Shown piece by piece: positions 29,015-38,276 of a stretch of DNA of 64,000 bases (positions are counted from its first letter, which is position 1; the number at the start of each line of letters is the position of its first letter). Below the pieces are notes generated by a model. The model had not been told where the DNA came from. It saw nothing but the letters and a program-made list of their open reading frames with translations, and searched no databases. The translations under genes and the position numbers were made by a program. The DNA is from Ostreococcus mediterraneus (taxonomy: Eukaryota > Chlorophyta > Mamiellophyceae > Mamiellales > Bathycoccaceae): contig WMKK01000013.1 of NCBI GenBank assembly GCA_012295225.1, forward strand, positions 106,957 through 170,956. The letters are read 5' to 3'.

Positions 29015-30868
29015 ATGCCTCCGCACCACACCCCTAGCACAGACGCGCGCGCGCTGACACCGTCGCAGAGCATGACGCCGTCGCGCGTGCGCATCGAAGT
29101 CGTGTCTTCGCCCACGGCGCGCGTGTCCCCGCGTCGCGTGCTCTGTCCACTGCGCGACGGGGACACCGTCTTAGACGTGCGCGAGCGCATCGCATCTCTC
29201 ATACAGGACGACGGCGAGCACGGCGAATGCGAAGGGTTGCGTCGAGGCTCGTCTTCTGCGGTGAGGGTGCGATTGTCTATCGATGGTTTTGACCTGTTGG
29301 ACGCGTGTCGCGCGAGCGACGTCGTTCGAGAAACCGACGTCGTCGTAGCTCACGTGGATTCACCGGTGAATACAACCTCGCCGCGAGGTCAATCGAGTGC
29401 GAAAATAACGAGCGATGAGATTGGAAGAATGTTGCTCCCACTCGAGCCGAGTAACGCTTGTGCGTTGCATGAAAAGTTTGCAGACGTTGAAGAGACGCGC
29501 GAAGACGGCGGCTGCGAAGCGAATAACGCAAACGACGTGGCGGTTGCGGAGAAACGGCCGAGTAGGAGTGCTCGAAGGAAGAGTGCGAAGCGCGCAAAGC
29601 GACGTGAAGCTTCGGCTGTTACTGACATGACGACAACAGATACGCCTGGTGGTGATGAAGCCACAGAGGCGCCACCGCCGTTGGACGCGCCGCTCGAATG
29701 GCCGCCGGCGCCGCTTGGCGATTATCCCGCCAAACCCAAGCCACGTGCGGCATACAAGTACAAGCACATTCAAGAGACATATGTGCATGATGCAGAAAAG
29801 CTAGAGGCGCTTCGAAAGAAGCGAGAAGCGGCGATGCTTGATGAAGGCGCCACGGCATGGGAATCCCGAGTCTTTGCGAGCGAAATGTCCGAGGAAGATA
29901 TAGAGCAGCATCCATCCGCTTCGTCGCTCATGGCGGGAGATATCATCGCGTACAAAGTATACCTCGAAGACGAAGACGTGTGGAGTCCGTACTATCAGGG
30001 TCGAGTGATGCGATTTGAACCAGACACGGGATTCGTACGCTTGAAGCCGATGCCTGAAGATCGCGTCTCCGCCGCTGGACATTTATTCTTTACCTTGGGC
30101 GAACACGCACCAAAGCCATTTACGAAGCGTGGAGAATACGAGGGCAATTTAAAAGACTTAAGTGAAGTGCGAATCATCGCTGGACGAAGCGTTTGGACTG
30201 GTGCAGTGGCGTCTAAGATGTGGACGCCGCGGACGTTTACGCCAAATCCGGCGCCGCCGTCATGGCAACCGAAACAAAAAGAAAGCGCCGAGGAATACGA
30301 CGCGTGGTTAAACGAACATCGTAAGATACATGCCTATCAAATGGCACATGCACGGGAATGGGATGAGGAAATCGCTCGCGGTGATCGTGAAGGAAGATGG
30401 AAACATCGCGAACGCGATGTTGACAAGTACGCGCCTCGCTCGCAAAAACGTCGATATCAAGACGACATTCACGAGGACGACGATGCCGCAGCGTTTACGT
30501 GGCCTACGTCTGCAGAAGAACTCCAGGCTACGTTACAAGCCGAATGGGACGCCGCGCAGGGCGCGATGATCCAACCCGGGAGTCCCGTGAAGCCTGGCGC
30601 CCCTCCGCCGATGATTCCTGGAGCGACGACGACGACGACAGTCGAAAGACAACCTTCACCGCCACCAGGTTCGCCGCCATCAGCACAACCAAATAGCCAG
30701 GACAACGAAAAAGAATCGCAGCGACAAGAGCCTCCGCGCACGCGCGCGCGCGCAAAGGCATCGCCACCGATGAAAGTGAAAAAGCGCGGACCGCGCGGCT
30801 CGATGGCCACCATGCTCGCTCGGCTTCGCGACGAAGGTGCGCTCGAGTCAGCGTCAAACGACGATTAG
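29015..30868 (+). CDS. Coilin-like Cajal body protein
   Basis: The 617-residue protein has an N-terminal ubiquitin-like coilin domain (RVRIEVVSSPTARVSPRRVL, DGDTVLDVRERIASLIQ, VRLSIDGFDLLDACRASDVV, VVVAHV) followed by an acidic-basic linker with a nuclear signal (RSARRKSAKRAKRREAS). An atypical Tudor domain lies at ~310-400 (SLMAGDIIAYKVYLEDEDVW ... YQGRVMRFEPDTGFVRLKPM), the position where coilins carry theirs. The C-terminus is Pro/Gln-rich. Coilin scaffolds snRNP maturation in Cajal bodies. The frame also opens at 28889 with a short duplicated peptide (FVKLVQ and FVKLVH), which I treat as an optional extension. Family assignment is by domain order and motif resemblance. Confidence 0.75.
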   Translation: MPPHHTPSTDARALTPSQSMTPSRVRIEVVSSPTARVSPRRVLCPLRDGDTVLDVRERIASLIQDDGEHGECEGLRRGSSSAVRVRLSIDGFDLLDACRASDVVRETDVVVAHVDSPVNTTSPRGQSSAKITSDEIGRMLLPLEPSNACALHEKFADVEETREDGGCEANNANDVAVAEKRPSRSARRKSAKRAKRREASAVTDMTTTDTPGGDEATEAPPPLDAPLEWPPAPLGDYPAKPKPRAAYKYKHIQETYVHDAEKLEALRKKREAAMLDEGATAWESRVFASEMSEEDIEQHPSASSLMAGDIIAYKVYLEDEDVWSPYYQGRVMRFEPDTGFVRLKPMPEDRVSAAGHLFFTLGEHAPKPFTKRGEYEGNLKDLSEVRIIAGRSVWTGAVASKMWTPRTFTPNPAPPSWQPKQKESAEEYDAWLNEHRKIHAYQMAHAREWDEEIARGDREGRWKHRERDVDKYAPRSQKRRYQDDIHEDDDAAAFTWPTSAEELQATLQAEWDAAQGAMIQPGSPVKPGAPPPMIPGATTTTTVERQPSPPPGSPPSAQPNSQDNEKESQRQEPPRTRARAKASPPMKVKKRGPRGSMATMLARLRDEGALESASNDD

Positions 30869-31089
30869 CAAACACACTTAGCACGTGACGAATGGGTCAC
30901 TTAGCAACACTTTCGACGTTGAATTTGCAAGACAACAATCGATAACTACGAAACTACTAATATCCTACTAAGAAAACAACAAACAAAACGACGCTCGAGT
31001 TTGCCACACACCGCGACTCGACACCAGCCGCCATCGATCTCGGTCGGTGGCTGCGACCGCCAAACGCGAGGTGAGGCGGTGATCATAGC

Positions 31090-31734
31090 ATGGGCACGCA
31101 CGCTCGCCTGCGTGCTCGGGCATCGGTTCGTCGAGACGCGAGCGCGGTCGAAGAGCTGGCGAGACATTCAGCAGCCGCCGCCTTAGAAGCTCAAACGTCG
31201 TCCGACGTTCGGGACGGGCGCGCGAGTGCAGTTGAGGCGCTTGTGGCGAGAGACCAGGCGCATGCATATCGTTCAGTCCTCGCCAATGACGCCGAACGCG
31301 CGAAAGATGCGCATGGGGACGTGGAGGTTGCCAACGTGTGCGACGCGTGTCGAGCGTGCAAAGACGCGTGCGCGAATGAATCCTGCGCGTCGTGCGTGGA
31401 GAAGAAGAATAGAAATAGGACAATAGGAGAGCACGCGTCGTCATTGTTTTGGACGCCGTGCGTGATTGTGAGAGAAAGACGACGTGGACGAGCAATTTTA
31501 GTCGCAGCTGGTGAGGTGTACGACGCTACAGAGTTTTTGCGAGAGCACCCGAGCGGACCAGCGCCGATATTACGCGCCATGGGTCGGGATAACACCATAG
31601 ATTTAGACATGCATAGCTCTCGCGCCAAGAACATTTGGAGGCGGTTTCACTTGGGGAGGTTGGTGCCTTGCACGGAGAAAGGCTACGGGATATTTGAGCC
31701 ACCGCCACGGCACGTATTTTGTGCAATACAGTAG
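31090..31734 (+). CDS. Cytochrome b5-like haem domain protein with Cys cluster
   Basis: The 214-residue protein has a C-terminal b5-like fold: RAILVAAGEVYDATEFLREH then HPSGPAPILRAMGRDNT and the second-histidine region MHSSRAKNIWRRFHLGRLV. HPxG with a downstream His is the haem-ligand pattern; here HPSG replaces the usual HPGG. Before it is a CxxCxxxCxxxxCxxC cluster (NVCDACRACKDACANESCAS) that may bind metal. The first ~75 residues are helical and Ala/Arg-rich. No upstream exon with the local splice signals was found. A role in electron transfer or haem binding is inferred. Confidence 0.7.
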   Translation: MGTHARLRARASVRRDASAVEELARHSAAAALEAQTSSDVRDGRASAVEALVARDQAHAYRSVLANDAERAKDAHGDVEVANVCDACRACKDACANESCASCVEKKNRNRTIGEHASSLFWTPCVIVRERRRGRAILVAAGEVYDATEFLREHPSGPAPILRAMGRDNTIDLDMHSSRAKNIWRRFHLGRLVPCTEKGYGIFEPPPRHVFCAIQ

Positions 31735-31910
31735 ACGCTGTTGTAGACTTAGAGTGGAATTAAATCGATTAGTAGGCTAGTGATCAGTATTGTGTGTGTT
31801 CGTTATCATTATTATGTGCGTCGCATCGCACATCGATCATCATCGGCGAACAGTAGTGCGTACAGACAGTTGGAAATAGAAATACACTGCGCGCGGCGGC
31901 GGCGGCGACG

Positions 31911-33176
31911 TTACGCAATTGCCGCGCGCACTTCATTCGGCGCTTGAGCGAACATCTTTGAACTCATGACGCGGTGATTGAACAACTTTTCAGCCAATCC
32001 GACTCCAAAGGCAGCTTGCATAGATGCTCGAATATCGGCATTCTCATACAATAATTTGCGCAGCTGTGCGTCTTCCCAGCAAAAGACGCGAGACTTCTCG
32101 CGACACACGACCGTGGCGCTCGCCATTTGATTCTTCGGACGCTTAAAATTCGAGCCAACGATAGAACGCATGAGTGACATTTCACCAACAAAAGACCCAG
32201 CCTCAATGGTGTTCACCGCTTTCCCGTGCACGTAAACTTCGGCGGAACCTTCCACCAAGACAAAGACGTTTTTATTCTGTTCGCCCTCCACAGTCATTTG
32301 GTATCCGCGCTCCATATCGCGCCATCGACCGAGTTGAAGAATTTTTCTAAAGTCCGTCATGGACATGTGCGCAAAGTGCCTGGCATATAACGCCCGCTCG
32401 TCCTCCGTGGCGTACAATTCCGCAAAGTTGGCGTCGTAATACAACTTGGCCACCCAAACGGCGTTGATGACGACAAACAGCGCATTCCAGCGAATCGGTA
32501 ACCACAACGGTGCGGCGCGGAAATACTGAAACACCACCGCAAACGATAAACCTCCGACGGCGAGCGCACGAAGGGTGAGCAAATCGCTCGTCAAATACGA
32601 ATACCCGAGGAGCACAAACGAGAGGTGCCCAAAGATGTTGGACATCGTAAATGTCACCGGTACCCCAAGCTTCACCACGCGTTCGCGCGTCATCAACGGA
32701 TGTTCATGCAAAGGCATACGTTTACCTCTCGATGTAGACACGTACGACGCGCGAGTACCCGCACGAGCGACATCGGCGGCTCTCTTTGAATTTGTCGCCG
32801 CCCGTCGCGACGGTAATCCGAATTCAGCTCCACCCCTCACCACGCCCGCCCGCGCACCCGCGTGCGCACGCACACCGCACGCGTACGCGCTCGAAGACAC
32901 ATACGCGCGCACCGCGCGCGCGACATCGACGTGCGCAACCTTATGCGACTTCAATCGCATCGCGAGCATCGACAGCGCGTCTCGCGAGCCGTTCGTGGCG
33001 CACAGCGTTCGTGCCCCTAATGCATTCGCGCTCGGCACCGACGCGCGCGTGCGCGCGACTAAACCATGCGTGACGATGTCCTTGATCGACCGCGCGGTGC
33101 GCGCGCGCGAAGCCATCGCCCGCGGCGATGCGGCGCGACGCGCAGTGCCGACGCGCCGCACGCTCGGCATCGCCAT
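31911..33176 (-). CDS. Popeye-like cyclic-nucleotide-binding membrane protein
   Basis: The 421-residue protein begins MAMPSVRRVGTARRAASPRA; its first ~165 residues are Ala/Arg/Ser-rich and may include an organelle-targeting sequence. Three membrane helices follow (~180-260: VTFTMSNIFGHLSFVLLGYS, LRALAVGGLSFAVVFQYF, WNALFVVINAVWVAKLYYD), then a cNMP-fold (FRKILQLGRWRDMERGYQMT, VFVLVEGSAEVYVHGKAVNT, IEAGSFVGEMSLM). Three helices plus a cNMP-like fold with a short lead-in is the build of Popeye/BVES proteins in animals. The canonical phosphate-binding loop is replaced by FVGEMSLM. Nucleotide binding and location are inferred. The ATG at 33176 is the first in frame. Confidence 0.75.
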   Translation of the reverse strand: MAMPSVRRVGTARRAASPRAMASRARTARSIKDIVTHGLVARTRASVPSANALGARTLCATNGSRDALSMLAMRLKSHKVAHVDVARAVRAYVSSSAYACGVRAHAGARAGVVRGGAEFGLPSRRAATNSKRAADVARAGTRASYVSTSRGKRMPLHEHPLMTRERVVKLGVPVTFTMSNIFGHLSFVLLGYSYLTSDLLTLRALAVGGLSFAVVFQYFRAAPLWLPIRWNALFVVINAVWVAKLYYDANFAELYATEDERALYARHFAHMSMTDFRKILQLGRWRDMERGYQMTVEGEQNKNVFVLVEGSAEVYVHGKAVNTIEAGSFVGEMSLMRSIVGSNFKRPKNQMASATVVCREKSRVFCWEDAQLRKLLYENADIRASMQAAFGVGLAEKLFNHRVMSSKMFAQAPNEVRAAIA

Positions 33177-33462
33177 CACGTGCACTTTATGCCCTGTAAA
33201 CGGATACACTCACTTTATCATACTAAATACATACACGTGAGACGCCCATGGTGGTGATAAATATTTATCAATAAACCTTAGGTAGTATTATAGTAACACA
33301 TAGATCTATGAAACGCATATATTATCCTCGCTGGTTCGCGCGCGAATCGACGAAATTCTTCGCGCAGCTTCTGGCGCCACAAGGCGACGCGCCGCGTACG
33401 CGCGCCCGACCGCACGACCGCACGACTCGCACATAACATAATATTTACTATTTTCCCACGCG

Positions 33463-34725
33463 ATGCACGCGACGACGAGCGCGATGTCGACGAGCGCGCC
33501 GGCGCGAATCGCGCCGCCGCACCGCCATCACGATGCGCGTCGCATCGTCGCGACGATTACGCCGCGTCGCGCGCGATCGAGCGCGTCTCGCGTCAATGCG
33601 TCGACGACATATGGATGGAATGAATTTCTCGCGCGCGATTCGCGATCGCGCGGGGCGATGCCGCGCGATATGTGCGCGAGAGCGGGGGAATTGCGAGACG
33701 GGGACGAATCGCATCGTCGCGCATCGACGACGCGCGCGCGCTCGGCGTCTGGCGCCATGGCGCCGGCGAACGCCGACGGACCGTCTCGCGCCGAGTTGTG
33801 GTGGCGCGCGATAAAATTACCCATGTATTCCGTGGCGTGGATACCGATTTTGTGCGCCGCGTCGTTGGTGTATCTCAAGTTTGGTGTCGTGGATGTGTCG
33901 AGCGTGAGTGAGCTCGCGCTTGGGAGCGCGGGTGTCGTCGCGTGGTTGAACCTTTCGAACGATGCCTGGGACGCATCGACGACGGTGGATGCGACGAAAC
34001 CGGAGAGCGTGGTGAATTTGATGGGTGGGAACGCGAAGGTGGTGCATGCGATGGCGTGGGCGGCGTTGCTCGCGGGAGCGGGGTTGTTGTACGCGGCGTG
34101 CGCGGCGAGCGGGAACCCGTTGTCGTGGAAGTTATTGTTGGGCGCCACCGCGCTCGGGCACGCGTATCAAGGGCCGCCGTTTAGGTTATCGTATAAGGGT
34201 TTAGGTGAACCCATTGCGTTCACCGCGTTCGGGCCGCTTGCGACGGTGGCGTTTTATATTGCGTTGTGCGGCAAGGCGCAAGGCGGCGCTCCGGTGGTCG
34301 TGACCGCCGTCGTGAGCTCAGTGGCTGTGTTGCTCGGGTGCACCACGGCATTCATCTTGTTCACGTCACACTTTCATCAAGAAGCAGGTGACCGCGCGGC
34401 GGGGAAGTTGAGCCCAATCGTTCGCCTTGGATTGCCCCAGTCGTTGTTGCTCGCGGATAACTTGGTCGGCGCGCACTACGCGTGCATCGCCACACTCGCC
34501 GCCGCTGGCTGGTTACCCTACACCGCCGTATTTGGCTTGGTGGTGTCGTACCCACTCGCTCGACACATCGTTGATTACGCCCAGCAAAAGCTCGACGCAA
34601 ATGATATCGACGCTTTGTTCTTCACCAAGTATTTAGCCGTGCGTTGGCACATCGTCCACGGCGTCGCGTTGGCGCTCGGCATCATCGCCCAGCGCGTCTT
34701 CCTCTCCCCAGATTTGTTCGTGTAA
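33463..34725 (+). CDS. ABC4: 1,4-dihydroxy-2-naphthoate phytyltransferase (MenA/ABC4)
   Basis: The 420-residue protein has a ~105-residue Arg/Ser/Ala-rich transit peptide, then a UbiA prenyltransferase. The first Asp-rich motif is NLSNDAWDASTTVDATKPES and the second sits in SHFHQEAGDRAAGKLSPIVR, both diagnostic for MenA; YQGPPFRLSYKGLGEPIAF is the intervening MenA signature. Nine or so hydrophobic helices follow the expected pattern. The enzyme adds the phytyl tail to make demethylphylloquinone for photosystem I, in the plastid envelope. It is divergent from the Popeye-like gene with a spacer of about 290 bases. Confidence 0.92.
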   Translation: MHATTSAMSTSAPARIAPPHRHHDARRIVATITPRRARSSASRVNASTTYGWNEFLARDSRSRGAMPRDMCARAGELRDGDESHRRASTTRARSASGAMAPANADGPSRAELWWRAIKLPMYSVAWIPILCAASLVYLKFGVVDVSSVSELALGSAGVVAWLNLSNDAWDASTTVDATKPESVVNLMGGNAKVVHAMAWAALLAGAGLLYAACAASGNPLSWKLLLGATALGHAYQGPPFRLSYKGLGEPIAFTAFGPLATVAFYIALCGKAQGGAPVVVTAVVSSVAVLLGCTTAFILFTSHFHQEAGDRAAGKLSPIVRLGLPQSLLLADNLVGAHYACIATLAAAGWLPYTAVFGLVVSYPLARHIVDYAQQKLDANDIDALFFTKYLAVRWHIVHGVALALGIIAQRVFLSPDLFV

Positions 34726-34875
34726 TACGTCCTCGAACAAATCATCACTGGTGCTGATGCACTTGTACCTTAGTTCTTCTTGTTATGCGTTGTAATACCT
34801 ATTGGGCCGCGTTCAATTAATCAAATCAATCATCAATCCATCCACCGGTCAACCGCATCGACGTCATTCGTCGCC

Positions 34876-35625
34876 ATGCTTCGCACGTTATGCTGCTGCT
34901 TCGACACCGATGATCGTCGCGATATCGATGATGAATCCACCACATCGCACACCGCTGACCAATTCGACGTCGCCGGGTCGTACGCGCCTCTAAACGTCGC
35001 GCCCGCGTCACAGGCGCCTCGAGCGCTGCGCATCCAAGGACACTTGTTGCACGACTCCCACGCGCGTAGCGACGATATTGACGACTCGCGAGGGGGCGAA
35101 TCTGGAAGTGAACACGTGAGTCAACACGTGCGATCGACGAGCGCGCCACCGAGAGGGGTGCTACCAAAGGTGTTTTATGAATTCAACGAGGACGAGGATG
35201 CAAAGGCTGGGAGGCCCAGAGAGACGCGGGGACGGGACGCGTATGACGTCGAGTCGGGCGCGGATGCGAGCGGGGGCGACGGTAAGAATCATAAAAGATC
35301 GGCGAGCGTCACGTTTGGGTCGGGGAGTACTAAGGAATTGGAGAGTATGAAGCGGGAGTTTGCGCGTTTGACGACGAGCTTGCGCGGTTCGAGACGAGAC
35401 GAGTCGAGCGTAAAGGAAGGATTCGAGGGTGGGGAAGATTTCGATGCGTGTTGCCCCACGTGCTTCGAGGAGTATGATCCATTGGAAAATCCTCGAATGA
35501 CGCTAAAGTGTGGCCATCACTTTCATTTGGCGTGCATCTTGGAATGGCAGGAATATTTGGGCGCGCACGACAGGGACGATTCGTGCCCGGTGTGCGACGC
35601 TCCGATTGAATTTGATGAGTTCTAG
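34876..35625 (+). CDS. RING-H2 E3 ubiquitin ligase
   Basis: The 249-residue protein starts MLRTLCCCFDTDD, where the Cys triplet could be lipidated and anchor the protein in a membrane. The middle ~150 residues are acidic, Ser-rich and probably disordered. The C-terminus is a complete RING-H2 finger: CCPTCFEEYDPLENPRMTLK, then CGHHFHLACILEW and CPVCDAPIEF, giving C-C-C-H-H-C-C-C. The layout resembles small plant RING proteins with an N-terminal Cys cluster. The frame opens at 34780 but that extension lies in the promoter. Substrates are unknown. Confidence 0.85.
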   Translation: MLRTLCCCFDTDDRRDIDDESTTSHTADQFDVAGSYAPLNVAPASQAPRALRIQGHLLHDSHARSDDIDDSRGGESGSEHVSQHVRSTSAPPRGVLPKVFYEFNEDEDAKAGRPRETRGRDAYDVESGADASGGDGKNHKRSASVTFGSGSTKELESMKREFARLTTSLRGSRRDESSVKEGFEGGEDFDACCPTCFEEYDPLENPRMTLKCGHHFHLACILEWQEYLGAHDRDDSCPVCDAPIEFDEF

Positions 35626-35758
35626 ATGTACCTCGGTGGTTTAATTAGCAAAAGAAATTATAGTCAGTTGTACAATACAAATCTAAAGTGTGCGCGCGGC
35701 GCGGCGCGACAGCGATAAAATCTAATAGTAATAATCCCCAAATCAATATCTTCTACTA

Positions 35759-36784
35759 CTACTCGAGCGCTCGCGATTTCAACGCAAACGACGCGGCGTA
35801 AATCTTCTCCGCCAATTTCTCCTTTGCTGTGAACATCAACGCCGCAGCGAGAATCGTCTGCGTGAGCTTTGTGCTAAGGCCTTTATAAAACACCCCCAAA
35901 CCTTCATCTTTCGCCATGCATGTGATCGCATGCGCGGTTCCGCGATACCTCATGCGTTCGTCTGCCATGTCTTTTGACATGACTTGTAACCGCGACTTGA
36001 CGACTAGTATCGGATACGTCACCATCGTTGCCCCAAATTTGGCGAACGCTCCTAGCATGAACACCTCCCCAGCACTCAACGCCGACCCTACCGGTCTTTT
36101 CCCGCGCTTGAGCGTCCAAGACGCGCTCGTTTCGTACAACGCGTACTGCAACGCCGGATTACTCACCATGACGAGCGATGGCGCCAACCCTTGCCAAAAT
36201 CCAGCCACGCCACCATCGTGGTACACCTCGCGTGCGATGTCAAAGAACCCGAGCGATTTTTTTGTCGCCGACGACGCGCGCGAATGACGTCGCTTCTCCG
36301 TAACAGCACGCGAAATGTCTTCTTCCACGTCTGCGTCCGCCTCAGCCTCCTCAGCCGAACGCTTCTTCACGTCTGCTTGCATCTTTGCTACAATCGTCCA
36401 AATCGGCAGCGTCATGAGCACATTCACGCAACCAGCAACAGAGGCAATCGCCAGAGACGCCCCTGCGCTCGGCTCACCGCGCGTTCGCGTGCGGTAGGTT
36501 GTCCCGAGGCGCGAGTACCAGTAGTTGTACACCGCCTGCGACGCCGCGGTGCCAATCATCGCCGGATATATCCCACGATACAGCTTCTCGATGTCCTTCG
36601 TCGATGGTAACGACGGTTGAGACGATGCTTTGTCCGGTGTCTCCCCATCAGCGCTCGCGCGACGCGTGGTGTGCTGCCTGGTGTTTAAGGTGATGAGAGG
36701 GTAGGTTGCAGTGAGCGCTAGCAGCGCTCCGGCGACGCCAGCGACGGCGTCGATGACCGGATCTGCGCGTCCATTCGGCTGCAT
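35759..36784 (-). CDS. PXN: Peroxisomal NAD/CoA carrier (SLC25A17/PXN type)
   Basis: The 341-residue protein is a mitochondrial-carrier-family transporter with three repeats. The repeat signatures are degenerate: ATYPLITLNTRQHT in repeat 1, VLMTLPIWTIVAKMQ in repeat 2, and VTYPILVVKSRLQVM in repeat 3. The stretch GFWQGLAPSLVMVSNPALQY with ALYETS is characteristic of the peroxisomal PMP34/PXN branch, which imports NAD+ and CoA in exchange for nucleotides. A charged insertion between repeats 1 and 2 (EEAEADADVEED) is longer than usual. It is tail-to-tail with the RING gene. Confidence 0.85.
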   Translation of the reverse strand: MQPNGRADPVIDAVAGVAGALLALTATYPLITLNTRQHTTRRASADGETPDKASSQPSLPSTKDIEKLYRGIYPAMIGTAASQAVYNYWYSRLGTTYRTRTRGEPSAGASLAIASVAGCVNVLMTLPIWTIVAKMQADVKKRSAEEAEADADVEEDISRAVTEKRRHSRASSATKKSLGFFDIAREVYHDGGVAGFWQGLAPSLVMVSNPALQYALYETSASWTLKRGKRPVGSALSAGEVFMLGAFAKFGATMVTYPILVVKSRLQVMSKDMADERMRYRGTAHAITCMAKDEGLGVFYKGLSTKLTQTILAAALMFTAKEKLAEKIYAASFALKSRALE

Positions 36785-36917
36785 GTTTATTTACACAATC
36801 TACAGCGACGGCGACGACGACGACGGCGGCAGATGAACCGCGCGCGTCGGGGTCTGATGTCTTTCTCGAGGCGCGCCAAACAGTTGAAGGGCGTATGAAC
36901 AAGCGTCTATTAAAAAT

Positions 36918-37979
36918 CTATCTTGATCGCGATCGCGAATACTCACGACGTCGTCGACGACGTGGTGGTGATCTTGAGCGATCATCTTCGCTAGATGAGC
37001 GCGATGGCAAGCTTAACGAGCGGTCGCGGCGGCGCCGGCGAGGTTCGTCGTCCTTGGCTCGACGGTGCCCGCGGTTTCTGTCGTCGTCTTTGTCTTTATC
37101 TTTATCGTCTCGGCGATCGTGTCCACGTCGACGACGGTCATTCGACCTCGAGCGGTGGTGATTGCTTCTACGGCGATACTCGCGGTCGCGACTGCGCGAA
37201 CGACTTCGACTGAAACTTCGCGAACGACTGCGCCGAGCGCGACCGTACCTCGGCAGCGATGGCGACCGACGACGACCGCCCCGACGAGGAGACGTCGACC
37301 TTCGTCGACGCTCCGTCGATTGCCCATGTTTCGTGCCACCAAACTGTGGTTTATCGCGACTTGGTGGCGAACGATCGCGCGAACTGCGACGATGATCGCG
37401 GCGCGGCGGCGACATCGAACGCGCGCGCTTGCGTCCAAATCGCCGTTCGTCTTTGCGAGCTCCGGGACCGACATCGTTCGCATCGCGATGCATCTCTCGC
37501 CCGTACCCTCGCGAAGAGCCTTGGTGGTGATGTCCACGCGCGCCAGAATCACGTCCGCCGCGAGGGAGCTCTAATCGTTCCAAAATGCTCGCTCGACCGC
37601 CCGCGGACAACCCGCGCGCGAAATCGCACCGCGCCGTCAACCCCTCAACGTTCGCCCCATCGAGCGCATCTCGCGCCCTCGCGCACGCCTCGGCGTCTTC
37701 AAACTCAACCAATATCTTCATCTCACTTGTACCAGGTTTCAATGCCCCCACGTCAACCACAGCGCGCTTCACGACGCCGAAATCGCCGCACATTTCTCTC
37801 GCGTGCGTCGGTCTCGTCTTCCCTGGCAAGTTTTCAATCGATAAGAACCTCGTCGCGCGCGTCGCGTTCGCCCCTCCATCGCCTCGCGAATTTGCACGCG
37901 CACTCGTCGGTTCGATGTCGTCGTCCATGCGAACCACAGCGCCGATCGGTCGCCGACGTTCGTCGTCAGAAACATCCAT
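36918..37979 (-). CDS. SR-type RNA-binding splicing factor
   Basis: The 353-residue protein has one RRM at ~46-125 (RFLSIENLPGKTRPTHAREM, RNP2 at FLSIENL and RNP1 region at MKILVEFED), followed by a long Arg/Ser/Asp tail (RRSRSRSFSRSRSRSRDREY, ending EYSRSRSR). This is the build of SR and SR-related splicing proteins. No single orthologue could be named. The frame continues upstream to a TTG at 37997; the first ATG is 37979 (MDVSDDERRR). The neighbouring Su(z)12-like gene is head-to-head about 240 bases away. Confidence 0.8.
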   Translation of the reverse strand: MDVSDDERRRPIGAVVRMDDDIEPTSARANSRGDGGANATRATRFLSIENLPGKTRPTHAREMCGDFGVVKRAVVDVGALKPGTSEMKILVEFEDAEACARARDALDGANVEGLTARCDFARGLSAGGRASILERLELPRGGRDSGARGHHHQGSSRGYGREMHRDANDVGPGARKDERRFGRKRARSMSPPRRDHRRSSRDRSPPSRDKPQFGGTKHGQSTERRRRSTSPRRGGRRRSPSLPRYGRARRSRSRSFSRSRSRSRDREYRRRSNHHRSRSNDRRRRGHDRRDDKDKDKDDDRNRGHRRAKDDEPRRRRRDRSLSLPSRSSSEDDRSRSPPRRRRRREYSRSRSR

Positions 37980-38217
37980 GGTGGTTGATGAATCCAATTC
38001 AGATTCACAAACCTCGCTTCACGACGACGACGTAGACGACGACGTGGACGACGACGTGGACGACAACCGTTGGGAGACCGAACCCGTGCGTATGACGACC
38101 TCTCCACGCGCCGCCGTCGCCGTGGTGATCCCGCGCACGAACTGACGCGAGTCAACGAATGCCGACACCCCTGTGCAAAGGTCCGCGACACCGCGACGCG
38201 CAGAGACGCCGCCACCG

Positions 38218-38245
38218 ATGGGGCGTCCCCATCGCCGGTGTCGCG

Positions 38246-38276
<31 letters not shown>

